Assembly: GCF_013032445.1 (NCBI RefSeq)
Contig: NZ_WQCA01000017.1
Span: forward strand, 1 to 61,828
Direction of reading: 5' to 3'
Origin: Ruegeria arenilitoris
GTDB taxonomy: Bacteria; Pseudomonadota; Alphaproteobacteria; Rhodobacterales; Rhodobacteraceae
Length of the DNA stretch: 61,828 bases
Shown: positions 18,060 through 27,300 of the stretch, piece after piece
Position numbering within the stretch: the stretch's first letter is position 1
How the letters are laid out: each line of letters opens with the position of its first letter
Position numbers and translations under genes: made by a program
The notes under the pieces: generated by a model
Seen by the model: only the letters and a program-made list of their open reading frames with translations
Database searches by the model: none
Told to the model about the DNA's origin: nothing

Positions 18060-18898
18060 TGGTTCAGCCTCCGAGTGATGTCTTCCGGCGACGGCGTGAT
18101 CAGGTCATATTTCTCCTTCAGCGTGTCGAACTGGGCCTCTGATAGATCGGATTTCAGATTACTTCGCCAATCGAACAGAACCTCTTCGCGGATGTCGTCA
18201 AAAGCAGGGAGATGGGCCGGTTCACGGCTTTCGATCCACACCAGGTGATAGCCAAAACCGGACGGGACTGGGCCGACCCATTGGCCCTCGGGCATTTCAA
18301 TCAGCGCGGCATGGAACCCGCGCCCCATTGTTGCATCAACCTTCTGCGGTGAGCTGAGCGGTAATGCGTTCGGTAGCATGCTCGGCCCAGCAAACAGTGC
18401 CGGGTCTGCGCCCCCGTTCAAAGCATCCAACACCTCGTTGATCCGTTCGGCATCGGGTGACGGACCCATCGCAACTTGTTGAAACGCCACCCTCTCGGGA
18501 CGCAGGAAACGTGCGCTGTTTTCCGCCAGATGTGCCTGTAGGGTGGCGTCATCCGGTTCCGAGGCCTGAGCCAGTGAAAGGGTTAGAAACTCCATCTTTT
18601 GAGCTAGCCGGCTGCGGATTATGCTGTCGCCCCAATCAAGACCAAGTGCGCGCGCTTCGCGGACCAGAACCTCTTGCCGCAGAAACGCCTCTTGTAGTTC
18701 CTCCAGTTCTTGCGGCGTGGGCGGGCGTTGCCACGTGGACTGAAACTGGTCGATAAGGCGGTTGATGTCTTGCATATCGACAACAATCTGATCTCCGCTG
18801 GCGGGTTCGGATTGCGATGGATTGAGGTAACTGAACCAGCCGAAGATCGCGACTCCCAGCAGGAAAAAGTGGAATAGTGGCTCTTTGAGAATGGACAT
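18056..18898 (-). CDS. Membrane-anchored parvulin-type peptidyl-prolyl isomerase
   Basis: About 280 residues. A single N-terminal membrane helix (EPLFHFFLLGVAIFGWFSYL) is followed by a SurA/PpiD-like chaperone segment (TPQELEELQEAFLRQEVLVREA) and a degenerate parvulin domain (VAFQQVAMGP, then MGRGFHAALIEMPEGQWVGPVPSGFGYHLVWIESRE). Periplasmic folding factor by family. The ATG at 18898 is used because MSILKEPLFHFF matches how this family usually begins. A GTG at 18952, 3 bases after the DUF3604 stop, is a real alternative that would add 18 residues. The gene order DUF3604-PpiC-HupE suggests a dedicated foldase for one of its neighbours. Confidence 0.82.
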   Translation of the reverse strand: MSILKEPLFHFFLLGVAIFGWFSYLNPSQSEPASGDQIVVDMQDINRLIDQFQSTWQRPPTPQELEELQEAFLRQEVLVREARALGLDWGDSIIRSRLAQKMEFLTLSLAQASEPDDATLQAHLAENSARFLRPERVAFQQVAMGPSPDAERINEVLDALNGGADPALFAGPSMLPNALPLSSPQKVDATMGRGFHAALIEMPEGQWVGPVPSGFGYHLVWIESREPAHLPAFDDIREEVLFDWRSNLKSDLSEAQFDTLKEKYDLITPSPEDITRRLNQ

Positions 18899-18955
18899 GC
18901 GGAACCGTGTTTTGAGTTGAGGCTTGGGCAGATGAAACTCATCCACCCGCACGGG

Positions 18956-19744
18956 TTAACTTTGAGTGTACGAGATGGGCGACGTATAGGCGCGGTCCTG
19001 CACCGAAGTCGGAATGTCGTCCGGAACCGAGACTCCAAAAACCTTGGCATCATAAGTTGTCCAGCGCGGCGTCGGAATCTCGGTTACCCGTACGTAATAA
19101 AAGGCGTGTTGGTCCGGGTCGAAGTCAGTATCCGACCAAAAGACCTCGAGCATCGGTGCGCCAATCGCATTGGCGTAGGTGGCATTTTCCGGATCGACTG
19201 TGTTGCCGACGGGAGCATCGCAGCGATGATCCGCAGCCGGGCCGCGATTGCCTGCGCCGGTGATCGCCTCTTTCATGCGGATGGGGTCGTTGGTGGGCTC
19301 CAGAGCGGAAACCTTGCCAAAGAAATTGTCCTCGGTCGATGTCGCAAGACCGGTGTGACTGTCGCTTGACCCAAGCATCCCGAATTTGAACGGGTTCTCG
19401 CCCAGATCGTTCTGATAGGCCAGCCCCCGTTTCAGCGCTTTGCGCGCATATTCGCGCGGTAGCATCTCGGGGGTTTTGAGCTGGGTTCCAAAGCTGCCCT
19501 TGTCCCAGGTTTCGAAATCCGCGAAGGCATCGTCGGGGGACAGGGTGGCCAGAGCAAGACCGGCATCGGCCGAATAAGCCGTTTGCAGGTGCGTGTCGCC
19601 GAACAACACCTGATTGGGAAAATCGTGATCCAAATAGGGCGAATACCCGGCGCTTTCCGGCGGAACCTGGATAAATTCCTGAGCAGTAACCGGCGAAAGC
19701 GCAAGAACAAAGGGGACGGTCTTCAGTATAAGTTTTCGACACAT
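18956..19744 (-). CDS. DUF3604-family protein with large internal deletions
   Basis: A 262-residue protein with signal peptide (MCRKLILKTVPFVLALSPVTA, then QEF). DUF3604 proteins are normally well over 500 residues. Here the N-terminal block FGDTHLQTAYSADAG is joined after LSPDDAF directly to the distant ADFETWDKGSFG-KTPEMLPREYARKAL and KFGMLGSSDSHTGL block. Just after EPTNDPIR it jumps again to the C-terminal APVGNTVDPENATYANAIGAPML-like region. Both joins keep the frame. The histidines of the two blocks remain, but most of the central domain is gone, so activity is doubtful. First gene of the DUF3604-PpiC-HupE set, ATG at 19744. Confidence 0.78.
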   Translation of the reverse strand: MCRKLILKTVPFVLALSPVTAQEFIQVPPESAGYSPYLDHDFPNQVLFGDTHLQTAYSADAGLALATLSPDDAFADFETWDKGSFGTQLKTPEMLPREYARKALKRGLAYQNDLGENPFKFGMLGSSDSHTGLATSTEDNFFGKVSALEPTNDPIRMKEAITGAGNRGPAADHRCDAPVGNTVDPENATYANAIGAPMLEVFWSDTDFDPDQHAFYYVRVTEIPTPRWTTYDAKVFGVSVPDDIPTSVQDRAYTSPISYTQS

Positions 19745-19766
19745 TTTGGCCTCCGCTGTCTAGATG

Positions 19767-19796
19767 TAAGCGCGCTGCACAAGAACACCGCGCTTA
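19767..19796. promoter_or_regulatory. Perfect inverted repeat upstream of the DUF3604 gene
   Basis: TAAGCGCG (19767-19774) and CGCGCTTA (19789-19796) are perfect 8-base arms 14 bases apart, 23-52 bases upstream of the ATG at 19744. It is a candidate operator or leader hairpin for the DUF3604-PpiC-HupE set. Confidence 0.45.
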
Positions 19797-19978
19797 ACAT
19801 CTGATCTCTTTGTTATTCGCATGTTAGAATGAACTTAGCACTCTAATACAATGCGCCATTTCCAGCAGCGGTCGAGATTTGTAGCATAGCCTTGGTCGTT
19901 TTGTTCCTGCAAACGGTCCTGCAGAACGATCAGGTACCGCTTTTCAGCTTCTGAAGATGAAGGTCCTTTGCGCCTCTA

Positions 19979-20917
19979 TCAATGGAAGAGCGTATCCCCA
20001 GCATCCATTGAGATGGTGGTGCCCTTTTCCCCTCGAACCGCTGCGGGGACATCGGCAAGAGCGCAGATAATAGACCGGCCACCCGTTGCTCGTACGAAAT
20101 CCTGCGCGGCTTGCACTTTCGGACCCATGGAACCTGCTGGAAAATCGTAAGCGTCCAAGGCGTCCGGCGTAATTGACCGGATGCCTTTCTGGTCGGGCAA
20201 CCCCCAGTTCAGGAATACGGCCTCGGCATCTGTTGCGATAACAAAGAAATCGGCGCCAAGGTTCTGCGCCAGCAGGCAGGACGCGAAGTCTTTATCGATG
20301 ACGGCTTCGACGCCCACAAGTTTCCGATCGGCTTCCTTGTCATACATCGTCGGAATGCCACCGCCGCCGGCGGCAATCACCGTGGCGCCTTTTTCCAGAA
20401 TCCAGCGTATTGGCTCGACCTGAAAGATGCGTTTTGGCCGGGGCGAGGGTACTACACGGCGCCAATACCCCCCGTCCGGTTTAACCGTCCAGCCTTTCTC
20501 AGCGGCTTCATTTTTGGCATCGGCCTCGGAATAGACCTGACCAATAAACTTGGTTGGATTGTCGAAGGCGGGATCGTTGGGGTCGACCTCGATCATCGTC
20601 AGCAGGGTGGCGATGTGGTGCTCGAAGGGCAGGATGTTTCCCAGCTCCTGTTCGATCATATAGCCGATCATGCCCATGGTTTCACCAACCAGAACGTCCA
20701 GAGGATATTCCTCGACATCAGTGTACATGATTTCCTGCAGGGCCAGCATCCCGACCTGCGGGCCATTGCCGTGGGTGATAACGGTCTCATACGCTTCGCA
20801 CAGCGGGGCGAGGGCTTTGGCGGCAATCTTCGCATTCTTGCGTTGGTTGTCCGCCGTCATCTCCTCACCCCGTTTCAGAAGCGCGTTGCCGCCGAGGGCT
20901 ACAACAACGCGTCCCAT
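19979..20917 (-). CDS. arcC: Carbamate kinase
   Basis: A 312-residue amino-acid-kinase-family enzyme that uses carbamoyl phosphate and ADP to make ATP, NH3 and CO2, the last step of the arginine deiminase pathway. It has [14 protein letters not shown] at the N-terminus, [26 protein letters not shown], and [24 protein letters not shown] near the end. The length is typical. It begins 3 bases after the arcB stop and is the last gene of the operon. Cytosolic. ATG at 20917. Confidence 0.95.
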   Translation of the reverse strand: MGRVVVALGGNALLKRGEEMTADNQRKNAKIAAKALAPLCEAYETVITHGNGPQVGMLALQEIMYTDVEEYPLDVLVGETMGMIGYMIEQELGNILPFEHHIATLLTMIEVDPNDPAFDNPTKFIGQVYSEADAKNEAAEKGWTVKPDGGYWRRVVPSPRPKRIFQVEPIRWILEKGATVIAAGGGGIPTMYDKEADRKLVGVEAVIDKDFASCLLAQNLGADFFVIATDAEAVFLNWGLPDQKGIRSITPDALDAYDFPAGSMGPKVQAAQDFVRATGGRSIICALADVPAAVRGEKGTTISMDAGDTLFH

Positions 20918-20920
20918 GGA

Positions 20921-21919
20921 TCACGCCCCCAGCGTGGCGACAAGGATCGCCTTGATGGTGTGCATCCGGTTTTCGGCCTGCTCGAACGCGATGTTCATGT
21001 CGCTTTCGAAAACCTCCTCGGTCACTTCCATTTCTGTGATGCCAAACTGTTCGTGGATGTCCTGGCCGACCTTGGTTTCCAGATTGTGGAAAGCGGGCAG
21101 GCAGTGCATGAACTTGACGCCGGGGTTTCCGGTGTTCTTCATCATGTCCATGTTGACCTGATAGGGGCTTAGCAGATTGATCCGCTCGGCCCAGACTTCT
21201 TTGGGTTCACCCATCGAGACCCAGACATCGGTATGGATGAAATCCGCACCTTCGACGGCCGAGGTGTCGTCGGTGATCGTCACCCGCGCGCCCGATTTCG
21301 CCGCGCGTTCCATGGCCAGTTCCCGCACATCGTCATGGGGTTGTGTTTCTTTGGGTGAAATCATGCGGACGTCACAGCCCATGATTGCGCCCAGCATCAG
21401 CAGCGAGTTGCCCATGTTCGAGCGGCAATCGCCTGAGTAGGCATAGACGATGTCCTTGCGGGGCTTGTCGGCGTGCTCGATCATGGTCTGCATGTCGGCC
21501 AGCATCTGGGTCGGATGCCAGTCGTCGGTCAGGCCGTTATAGACCGGAACACCGGCGTAGTCCGACAGGGTTTCAACCATGTCCTGACCAGCACCACGGA
21601 ACTCGATCCCGTCGAACATGCGGCCCAGCACGCGAGCGGTGTCCTTCATGGATTCCTTGTGGCCGATCTGCGATCCCGACGGATCGAGATAGGTGATGTT
21701 CGCGCCCTGATCGTATGCCGCCACTTCGAACGCACAGCGGGTGCGGGTCGAGGTTTTCTCGAAGATCAGACAGATGTTCTTACCCTTCAGCGACTGTTGT
21801 TCTGCTCGGGCGTATTTCGCGCGTTTCAGGTCGCGGGCCAGATCCAGCAGGTACAGCATTTCACGCTGGCTGAAATCGGCGATTTTCAGATAGCTGCGGC
21901 CTTTGAGGTTGAATGCCAT
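20921..21919 (-). CDS. arcB: Ornithine carbamoyltransferase, catabolic
   Basis: A 332-residue ornithine carbamoyltransferase. It has the carbamoyl-phosphate site STRTRCAFE and the ornithine/catalytic motif HCLPAFH, plus [14 protein letters not shown]. By position between arcA and arcC it acts in the catabolic direction, splitting citrulline into ornithine and carbamoyl phosphate. The ATG at 21919 is chosen because [13 protein letters not shown] is the family start and GGAGAAAC lies just upstream; the longer open frame upstream overlaps arcA and is not family-like. It is 56 bases from the arcA stop. Confidence 0.94.
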   Translation of the reverse strand: MAFNLKGRSYLKIADFSQREMLYLLDLARDLKRAKYARAEQQSLKGKNICLIFEKTSTRTRCAFEVAAYDQGANITYLDPSGSQIGHKESMKDTARVLGRMFDGIEFRGAGQDMVETLSDYAGVPVYNGLTDDWHPTQMLADMQTMIEHADKPRKDIVYAYSGDCRSNMGNSLLMLGAIMGCDVRMISPKETQPHDDVRELAMERAAKSGARVTITDDTSAVEGADFIHTDVWVSMGEPKEVWAERINLLSPYQVNMDMMKNTGNPGVKFMHCLPAFHNLETKVGQDIHEQFGITEMEVTEEVFESDMNIAFEQAENRMHTIKAILVATLGA

Positions 21920-21975
21920 TTTGTTTCTCCATAACAAAAAGTCCTTGGGCGCAGGGGGCTGCGCCCTTTGTAAAT

Positions 21976-23202
21976 TCAATAGGCGGGGTCGCGGTCGATC
22001 GGGCAGGTCATACAGTGCCCGCCACCGCGTCCGCGCCCCAGCTCCTGACCCGAGATTTCGATGACTTCGATCCCAGCCGCGCGCATCTTGCCGTTTGTGA
22101 ACGTGTTGCGCGCATAGCCCACCACCACACCGGGTGAGAGGGCCACGACGTTGTTGCCGTCGTCCCATTGCTCGCGCTCGGCCTGGAATTCATTGCCCCC
22201 GGTCGAGATGACATCCAGCGAGTTTAGCCCCAATGCTTCTTGGTAGACATCGAACAGATGTCCTTTTTCCACACGGATATCCAAATCTCCGCGATCGCCG
22301 GGGCGGATCGAGATGCAGGTGATTTGATCGGCGACCTCTTTGAACGCGGTCACCTTGTCGTGGTCGAGGCAGGTAAAGACCGTATCCAGATGCATTGCCG
22401 CGCGGCTTTTCGGCATTGCACAGGCCACCACACGTTCGGCCCCGCCCTTGCGGAACAAGGCTTCGGCAACTTGGGCCACCGCTTGCCGCGTGGTGCGCTC
22501 ACCCATGCCGATGAAAACAGTGCCATTGCCGACCGGCTGCACGTCACCACCTTCGACTGAAGCGAGCCCGAAATCCCCGTCGCTGTCGCCCCACCAGAAC
22601 TCGAACTCGGCGTCCTTGAACATCTTGTGGTGTCGGTAGACGGTCCGCATGATCAGGGTTTCCGGCTTGCGCGCGGGCCAATACATCGGGTTCGTTGTAA
22701 CGCCGTTGAAGATCCAGCAGGACGGATCGCGCTGGAACTGTGCATTGGGAATGGCGGGCAGGATGAAGTCACCAAGCGTCACCAGATCGCCAAACTGCTC
22801 ATCGATCATGCCTTTCGGCAGGTCGGCGAAGATGATCCCGCCCAGCATGTGCCGTGCCAGCAATTTGGCGTCCATTTCATCCAACCACGCGCGCATCTCG
22901 ACCGAAAAGCCAAGTCCGACCATATTCGGGGTGATCAGGCGGTCCAGCAGGAAGGCGCGCGCTGCCGGGTCCGTTGCAATCGCGTCCGCCAGCAGATCCT
23001 GAATATCATACACCTCAACCCCGCGTTCGCGCATCAGCGAGCAGAATTCGGCATGGTCCTTGCGGGCTTGTTCAACCCAGATGACGTCGTCGAACAAAAG
23101 CTCTTCGCAATTGCGCGGTGTCAGGCGGTCATGCGCCAGCGACGGGCGCGACACGATCACTTTATTGAGCTTTCCGATCTCGGAATGAACGCCAAATTTC
23201 AT
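21976..23202 (-). CDS. arcA: Arginine deiminase
   Basis: A 408-residue arginine deiminase, converting arginine to citrulline and ammonia. Visible blocks are [28 protein letters not shown] at the start, NLQFQRD-like [17 protein letters not shown], the catalytic [13 protein letters not shown], and the C-terminal [14 protein letters not shown] with the nucleophile C397. The length is standard. The ATG at 23202 overlaps the stop of the upstream antiporter gene by 4 bases (ATGA), so translation is coupled. First enzyme of the pathway. Cytosolic. Confidence 0.96.
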   Translation of the reverse strand: MKFGVHSEIGKLNKVIVSRPSLAHDRLTPRNCEELLFDDVIWVEQARKDHAEFCSLMRERGVEVYDIQDLLADAIATDPAARAFLLDRLITPNMVGLGFSVEMRAWLDEMDAKLLARHMLGGIIFADLPKGMIDEQFGDLVTLGDFILPAIPNAQFQRDPSCWIFNGVTTNPMYWPARKPETLIMRTVYRHHKMFKDAEFEFWWGDSDGDFGLASVEGGDVQPVGNGTVFIGMGERTTRQAVAQVAEALFRKGGAERVVACAMPKSRAAMHLDTVFTCLDHDKVTAFKEVADQITCISIRPGDRGDLDIRVEKGHLFDVYQEALGLNSLDVISTGGNEFQAEREQWDDGNNVVALSPGVVVGYARNTFTNGKMRAAGIEVIEISGQELGRGRGGGHCMTCPIDRDPAY

Positions 23203-24572
23203 GGCAAATCTCCTTTCGAGGCATCATTTTTCTGAATGTCTTCCGCTTCTCTGGCCTGGTTCCATCGAACCCAGACGTGGATCGGCACACCGGCCAGTAA
23301 CAGGACCGTGCCGATCAATACCGTTTCAGCGCCTGACCCGATGAAGGCCCAGACCGAATAGATGAACCCCAGCGCGCCAAGCACGACCACTTTGACCAGT
23401 TCAGGGCCGCGCAGCAGCTCACCGCCTTTCAGACGGATCATGATCTCGGCAACGGAACATATAGCGTAGGGAAGAAGGCTTGCCACGACCGCCAGCAGAA
23501 TGACGAAATTGAACGCAGCGACGAGGCCTTGGGCGTAGTTCAGAATGATTAGAACCGAGGCCAGCACGTTTGATAGGATCAGCGCGTTGGCAGGCGTTCC
23601 GAACTTTGACTTCTGCGCAAACGTGGCGGGGAAGACCCGATCTAGCGCAGCGCCATACGGAACCTGGCCGCTGAGCAATGTGAACCCATTGAGGGTGCCG
23701 AATGTCGAGATCACCGCTCCGCAAGCTATGAGAATTGCCCCGAATGGGCCAAACATGACCTCTGCGACCGCCGCCAGAGGGGCTGACGATTCCGCGAGGA
23801 GATGTGGAGGAAGAACCCCCATCGAAACGGCGGTGACCGAGATATAGACCGCCGCGGCGATGATCACGCCGATGACGGTGGCGCGGGGGATAGTCTTTTC
23901 CGGCTCGACCACATCGCCCGAGGGCACGGTTGCGGATTCCAGCCCCAGATAAGCCCAGAGTGTCAAAGCCGCCGCCGCCGAGATTGCCGAAAAAGCCGTT
24001 GTTCCGCTGTGATTGATCGGAGTGTAGTTCGCGGGCTCGATCCAGAAAACGCCCAGAATGCCGATCAGAAGCAAGGGCGCGAGCTTCAGAACTGTGGTCA
24101 CGACCTGCACCGCTCCGGCACCTTCGACGCCGCGAATGTTGATCAGCGTCAGCGACCAGATCGCGACCAGCGCGGTGGCCAGCCCGTACATTGGCACTTC
24201 GACGATGATCGGGAACAGGAATCCCAGATATCCCACAAGGGCGACCGCCACAGCCGCGTTTCCGGTCCAAAGCGCGATCCAATACCCCCACGCGATAATG
24301 AACCCGGCGAAATCCCCGAAGGCCTCTTGCGAATAGGCATAAGGCCCGCCGGGCTTCGAGACGACGCGTGACAACCGCCCGAAAATGATCGCCAGCACAA
24401 GCGCACCAGCCGAGGTCAGAACCCATCCGCCGATTGCAATCGGGCCAAGCGGGGACAGCGAGGCTGGCAGCAAAAACACTCCGGACCCGATCATGTTCCC
24501 CACGACCAAGGCGATACATGCGGTCAGCCCGAGGGCGCCAGATGTCGTCTTGGCTGAGGATTGATCGGTCAT
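23199..24572 (-). CDS. APC-family amino acid antiporter (arginine/ornithine type)
   Basis: A 457-residue, about 12-helix transporter of the amino acid-polyamine-organocation superfamily. The N-terminal [15 protein letters not shown] is the substrate-binding unwound helix 1 of basic amino acid antiporters such as ArcD/AdiC, and [20 protein letters not shown] and [17 protein letters not shown] follow. Coupled to arcA by a 4-base overlap, it most likely exchanges external arginine for internal ornithine. A second, unrelated transporter gene lies directly upstream, so substrate division between the two is open. ATG at 24572. Confidence 0.85.
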   Translation of the reverse strand: MTDQSSAKTTSGALGLTACIALVVGNMIGSGVFLLPASLSPLGPIAIGGWVLTSAGALVLAIIFGRLSRVVSKPGGPYAYSQEAFGDFAGFIIAWGYWIALWTGNAAVAVALVGYLGFLFPIIVEVPMYGLATALVAIWSLTLINIRGVEGAGAVQVVTTVLKLAPLLLIGILGVFWIEPANYTPINHSGTTAFSAISAAAALTLWAYLGLESATVPSGDVVEPEKTIPRATVIGVIIAAAVYISVTAVSMGVLPPHLLAESSAPLAAVAEVMFGPFGAILIACGAVISTFGTLNGFTLLSGQVPYGAALDRVFPATFAQKSKFGTPANALILSNVLASVLIILNYAQGLVAAFNFVILLAVVASLLPYAICSVAEIMIRLKGGELLRGPELVKVVVLGALGFIYSVWAFIGSGAETVLIGTVLLLAGVPIHVWVRWNQAREAEDIQKNDASKGDLP

Positions 24573-24581
24573 GGCGAAACC

Positions 24582-26069
24582 TCAGTTCGCTGTGCTTTCC
24601 GAGGTTTCAGTCGCGGGCCCGTCTATGCCCGGGTCGACCATCGCGCCGACCGTCAACGCTGCGCAGATGATCACAGCCAGAATGAGCAGCAGCGGGAATA
24701 CGAAACGCAGCCAACGGTCATAGGACACGCGCCCGATGGCCAAGCCTCCCATTACGACTGCAAAGGTTGGGTTAAACAGGTTTACCCATCCGTTTGCCGA
24801 TTGATACGCCGTTACAACCAAATCACGCCCGACACCCGCAAAATCGGCCAGCGGCGCCATGATCGGCATCGACAGCGTCGCCAGCCCCGAGGACGAGGGG
24901 ACAAGGAACGACATCAGGATCTGAATGCCAAACATGGCATTGATAAAGGCGAACTCGCTGAGCCCCGAGACGAACCCCTCGGCGCTGGCCAGGATCGTGT
25001 CCGTGATCTTGCCTGCATCCATGATGACGACCACACCGCGGGCCACACCGATGATCAGCGCAACGGCCAGCAGATCGCGGGCGCCATCAACGAAGGTGTC
25101 GACAAAGGTCGCCTCATCCATGCGCGACCCTTCGTCCAGTTTGCCGACCCACCAGACGATGATCGCCATGACGAGAAACAGGCCCGACATTTCAGCCATC
25201 CACCACCCCAGCGCGACCACGCCATAGATCATGATGGCGAAGGTCAGACCGAACAGCATCAAGATGACCGACCGGATGCGGGTCATCTCGGGGAAGGCGT
25301 CGTCGTCTTGGGACCCTTTAAGGAAATGGGTCCGATTGGATTCAGCCTGATCCGCCACCACGGACAGCGAGGGATCGGCCTTGACCCGAGACGCATAGCG
25401 CATGACGAACGCGATCCCGGCCAGAAGGCACAAGGCAAGGATGATGAATCGCAGGACGATCCCGTTGGTGAAGGGAATTCCCGCACCTTGCGAGGCCACG
25501 ACGGTCGCAAACGCGTTGAAGGTCGAACCCAGAGTGCCAATGCCCGCGCCCAGCATGATCACGGCGACTCCGGTCAATGAATCATAGCCCGCCCGGATGA
25601 ACACCGGAATGATCAGCGCGTAGAAGGCCAGAGACTCTTCGGCCATGCCATAGCTGGTTCCACCAAAGGCGAAGGCTGTCATCAGGATCGGGATCATCAG
25701 GATCTCTCGCCCCGCAAGCCGGTGCAGCAACCACCCGATTCCCGCATCGATCGCGCCCGTTTTGGTTACAACCATGAGGAACCCGCCGATAATCAAAACA
25801 AAAAATGCCACATCGATCGCCGCGCTGGACGAACTGCCCAGAAGGCCCGGGTCATACATTCCGGCGATGGGGGCCAAAATGACCGAGGTGATGCCCTGCG
25901 GGTTCGCCTCAACTTCGTGATAGGTGCCCGGAACCGGCGCCTCGCTGCCAAGCGCCTCATTCATCTGACGCTCGTATTCACCCGCAGGGATAACCCAAGT
26001 CAGGGCTGCGACGACAGCAATCAGGATGAACAGGATCGTGAAAGCAGTAGGGAATTTGAACTTCGACAT
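24582..26069 (-). CDS. YfcC/ArcD-type membrane transporter
   Basis: A 495-residue polytopic membrane protein of the YfcC/C4-dicarboxylate anaerobic-carrier-like group, which includes many proteins annotated as arginine-ornithine carriers. It has FTILFILIAVVAALTWVIPAGEYER at the start, a long loop, FGGTSYGMAEESLAFYALIIPVFIRAGYDSLTG, and repeated helices with SGLATLSMPIMAPLADFAGV. The start is set at the ATG at 26069 because GGGAGAG is correctly spaced and an upstream ATG adds only polar residues. It is the first gene of the arc operon and 9 bases from the APC gene. Likely imports arginine or moves a product. No clear FNR site was found upstream. Confidence 0.82.
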   Translation of the reverse strand: MSKFKFPTAFTILFILIAVVAALTWVIPAGEYERQMNEALGSEAPVPGTYHEVEANPQGITSVILAPIAGMYDPGLLGSSSSAAIDVAFFVLIIGGFLMVVTKTGAIDAGIGWLLHRLAGREILMIPILMTAFAFGGTSYGMAEESLAFYALIIPVFIRAGYDSLTGVAVIMLGAGIGTLGSTFNAFATVVASQGAGIPFTNGIVLRFIILALCLLAGIAFVMRYASRVKADPSLSVVADQAESNRTHFLKGSQDDDAFPEMTRIRSVILMLFGLTFAIMIYGVVALGWWMAEMSGLFLVMAIIVWWVGKLDEGSRMDEATFVDTFVDGARDLLAVALIIGVARGVVVIMDAGKITDTILASAEGFVSGLSEFAFINAMFGIQILMSFLVPSSSGLATLSMPIMAPLADFAGVGRDLVVTAYQSANGWVNLFNPTFAVVMGGLAIGRVSYDRWLRFVFPLLLILAVIICAALTVGAMVDPGIDGPATETSESTAN

Positions 26070-26245
26070 AGGAAACTCTCCCTGCTTGGGTGTTATGCGA
26101 TCATTTTTCAAACATTCGAATTTTATGTTCTCAATTTAATACTAAAATGACAGTTTTCTATTCACGTCAACTGTTTGTAAGGCTGACGTGGGAGTAGTTT
26201 GACGGCCGCGACCTCAGTCTTGTGCCCGACCAGTAGGACGGCGCG

Positions 26246-27187
26246 TTACGACCGAAAGGTGCTGATCGGCTTGCCGAACACTTTGGTAAATGAACGACCC
26301 AGTGCTGACGCGCAGGAAAAACCGCATCTCAGGGCGATCTGCTCGGTGCTCAACCGCGTTTCTTGCGCCAGATATCGTGCGTGTTGCAGGCGATAGAGCT
26401 TGTAGTATTTCCCGGTCGTCATCCCCAGCTCTTGCGCGAACGCCCGGTTCAGCGTCCGTTCAGACAATGAAACACGTTCGGCCAATTCAAACGTGGTCAG
26501 GGGGCGCTCGACATTCTCGGCGATGATGTTGAGTGCGTTGAGCAGTTTGGGCGATCCGCGGTCGCGCAGCCAGGCCGCGCCGCGCTGTTGTTCTTTTTGG
26601 CGGGCCGGATCAAAGAGGAACATGCTCGACGCATCAAATGCCGCGGCCGGACCAAACGTGTCCTGTATCAGTTCCAGAACCATCTCCAACGCGGTACTGG
26701 CCCCGCCGCATGTCAAGAACGGCCCCGACCGCACAAACCGCGCATTGGACACATCAACTTTCGGAAAGGCCTCTTCGAACGCATCCAGTTCCTGCCAGTG
26801 AATGGTTGCGCTGTGACCGTCCAGAACCCCGGCCTCGGCCAGCAACCACGACGCCGTATCCAGCGCCAGCACGCGTCGCGCGTTCCGGGACGCCACCCGG
26901 ATCAGCGAGACCAGTTCCCGGGTGATCTGTTCGCGCACGCTGTAGCCCGCCACGATGACTAGTGTGCCTTTGGCCTGTTCGGGGTCAAACCGTCTGTCCG
27001 GCGACAGTTTCAGCTTGCTGGAACTGGTGACGGTCCGGCCATTCAGGGTTGTCACTTCCCAATCCAGACTGGCGAACATCGCGCGCATTTTGACGTCGCG
27101 CAGGGGTTCCAGCGCACTCGCCAGAACCATGTTTGAAAACCCGTCCAGTAACAGGAATTCGAATCTTTCATGCGAAACTGACGACAA
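26246..27187 (-). CDS. GlxA-family AraC-type regulator, CdhR-like
   Basis: A 313-residue regulator with an N-terminal DJ-1/PfpI-like domain (residues 1-190, VIVAGYSV, then TASWLLAEAGVLDG) and a C-terminal AraC double helix-turn-helix (RPLTTFELAERVSLSERTLNRAF, then STEQIALRCGFSCASALGRSFTKVFG). GlxA-type proteins GbdR and CdhR control betaine and carnitine catabolism in Pseudomonas, and this gene is divergent from a carnitine operon, so a CdhR role is likely. It begins with TTG at 27187, supported by a strong AGGAGG 8 bases upstream; there is no suitable in-frame ATG. Confidence 0.87.
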   Translation of the reverse strand: MSSVSHERFEFLLLDGFSNMVLASALEPLRDVKMRAMFASLDWEVTTLNGRTVTSSSKLKLSPDRRFDPEQAKGTLVIVAGYSVREQITRELVSLIRVASRNARRVLALDTASWLLAEAGVLDGHSATIHWQELDAFEEAFPKVDVSNARFVRSGPFLTCGGASTALEMVLELIQDTFGPAAAFDASSMFLFDPARQKEQQRGAAWLRDRGSPKLLNALNIIAENVERPLTTFELAERVSLSERTLNRAFAQELGMTTGKYYKLYRLQHARYLAQETRLSTEQIALRCGFSCASALGRSFTKVFGKPISTFRS

Positions 27188-27300
27188 AAGTATTCCTCCT
27201 GACGAGAACTGTATCGTTTTGGCCAGAGAGTTGAAAGTAACTTCGCGTCACTTCGTCACCTGACGACTCACCCCTTTCGCCGAGTGGAGGCCGTTTCACC
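27188..27300. promoter_or_regulatory. Divergent promoter region of the carnitine module
   Basis: A 113-base spacer between the TTG start of the regulator and the ATG of acetoacetyl-CoA synthetase. It holds ribosome sites for both genes (AGGAGG on the minus strand; GTGGAGG on the plus strand) and a run of GTCAC/GTCACC-like half-sites around 27248-27262. The regulator's site must lie here if it controls the operon; no perfect palindrome was seen. Confidence 0.45.

Noticed and set aside
24561..25580. 339-codon plus-strand frame opposite the YfcC-type transporter
   Set aside because: Antisense, extremely rich in Asp, His, Gln and Arg as expected from reversed hydrophobic codons.
26070..26245. 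Possible FNR box upstream of the arc operon
   Set aside because: Searched by eye for TTGAT-N4-ATCAA; only a weak ACAGTT-N13-AACTGT inverted repeat was seen, not FNR-like.
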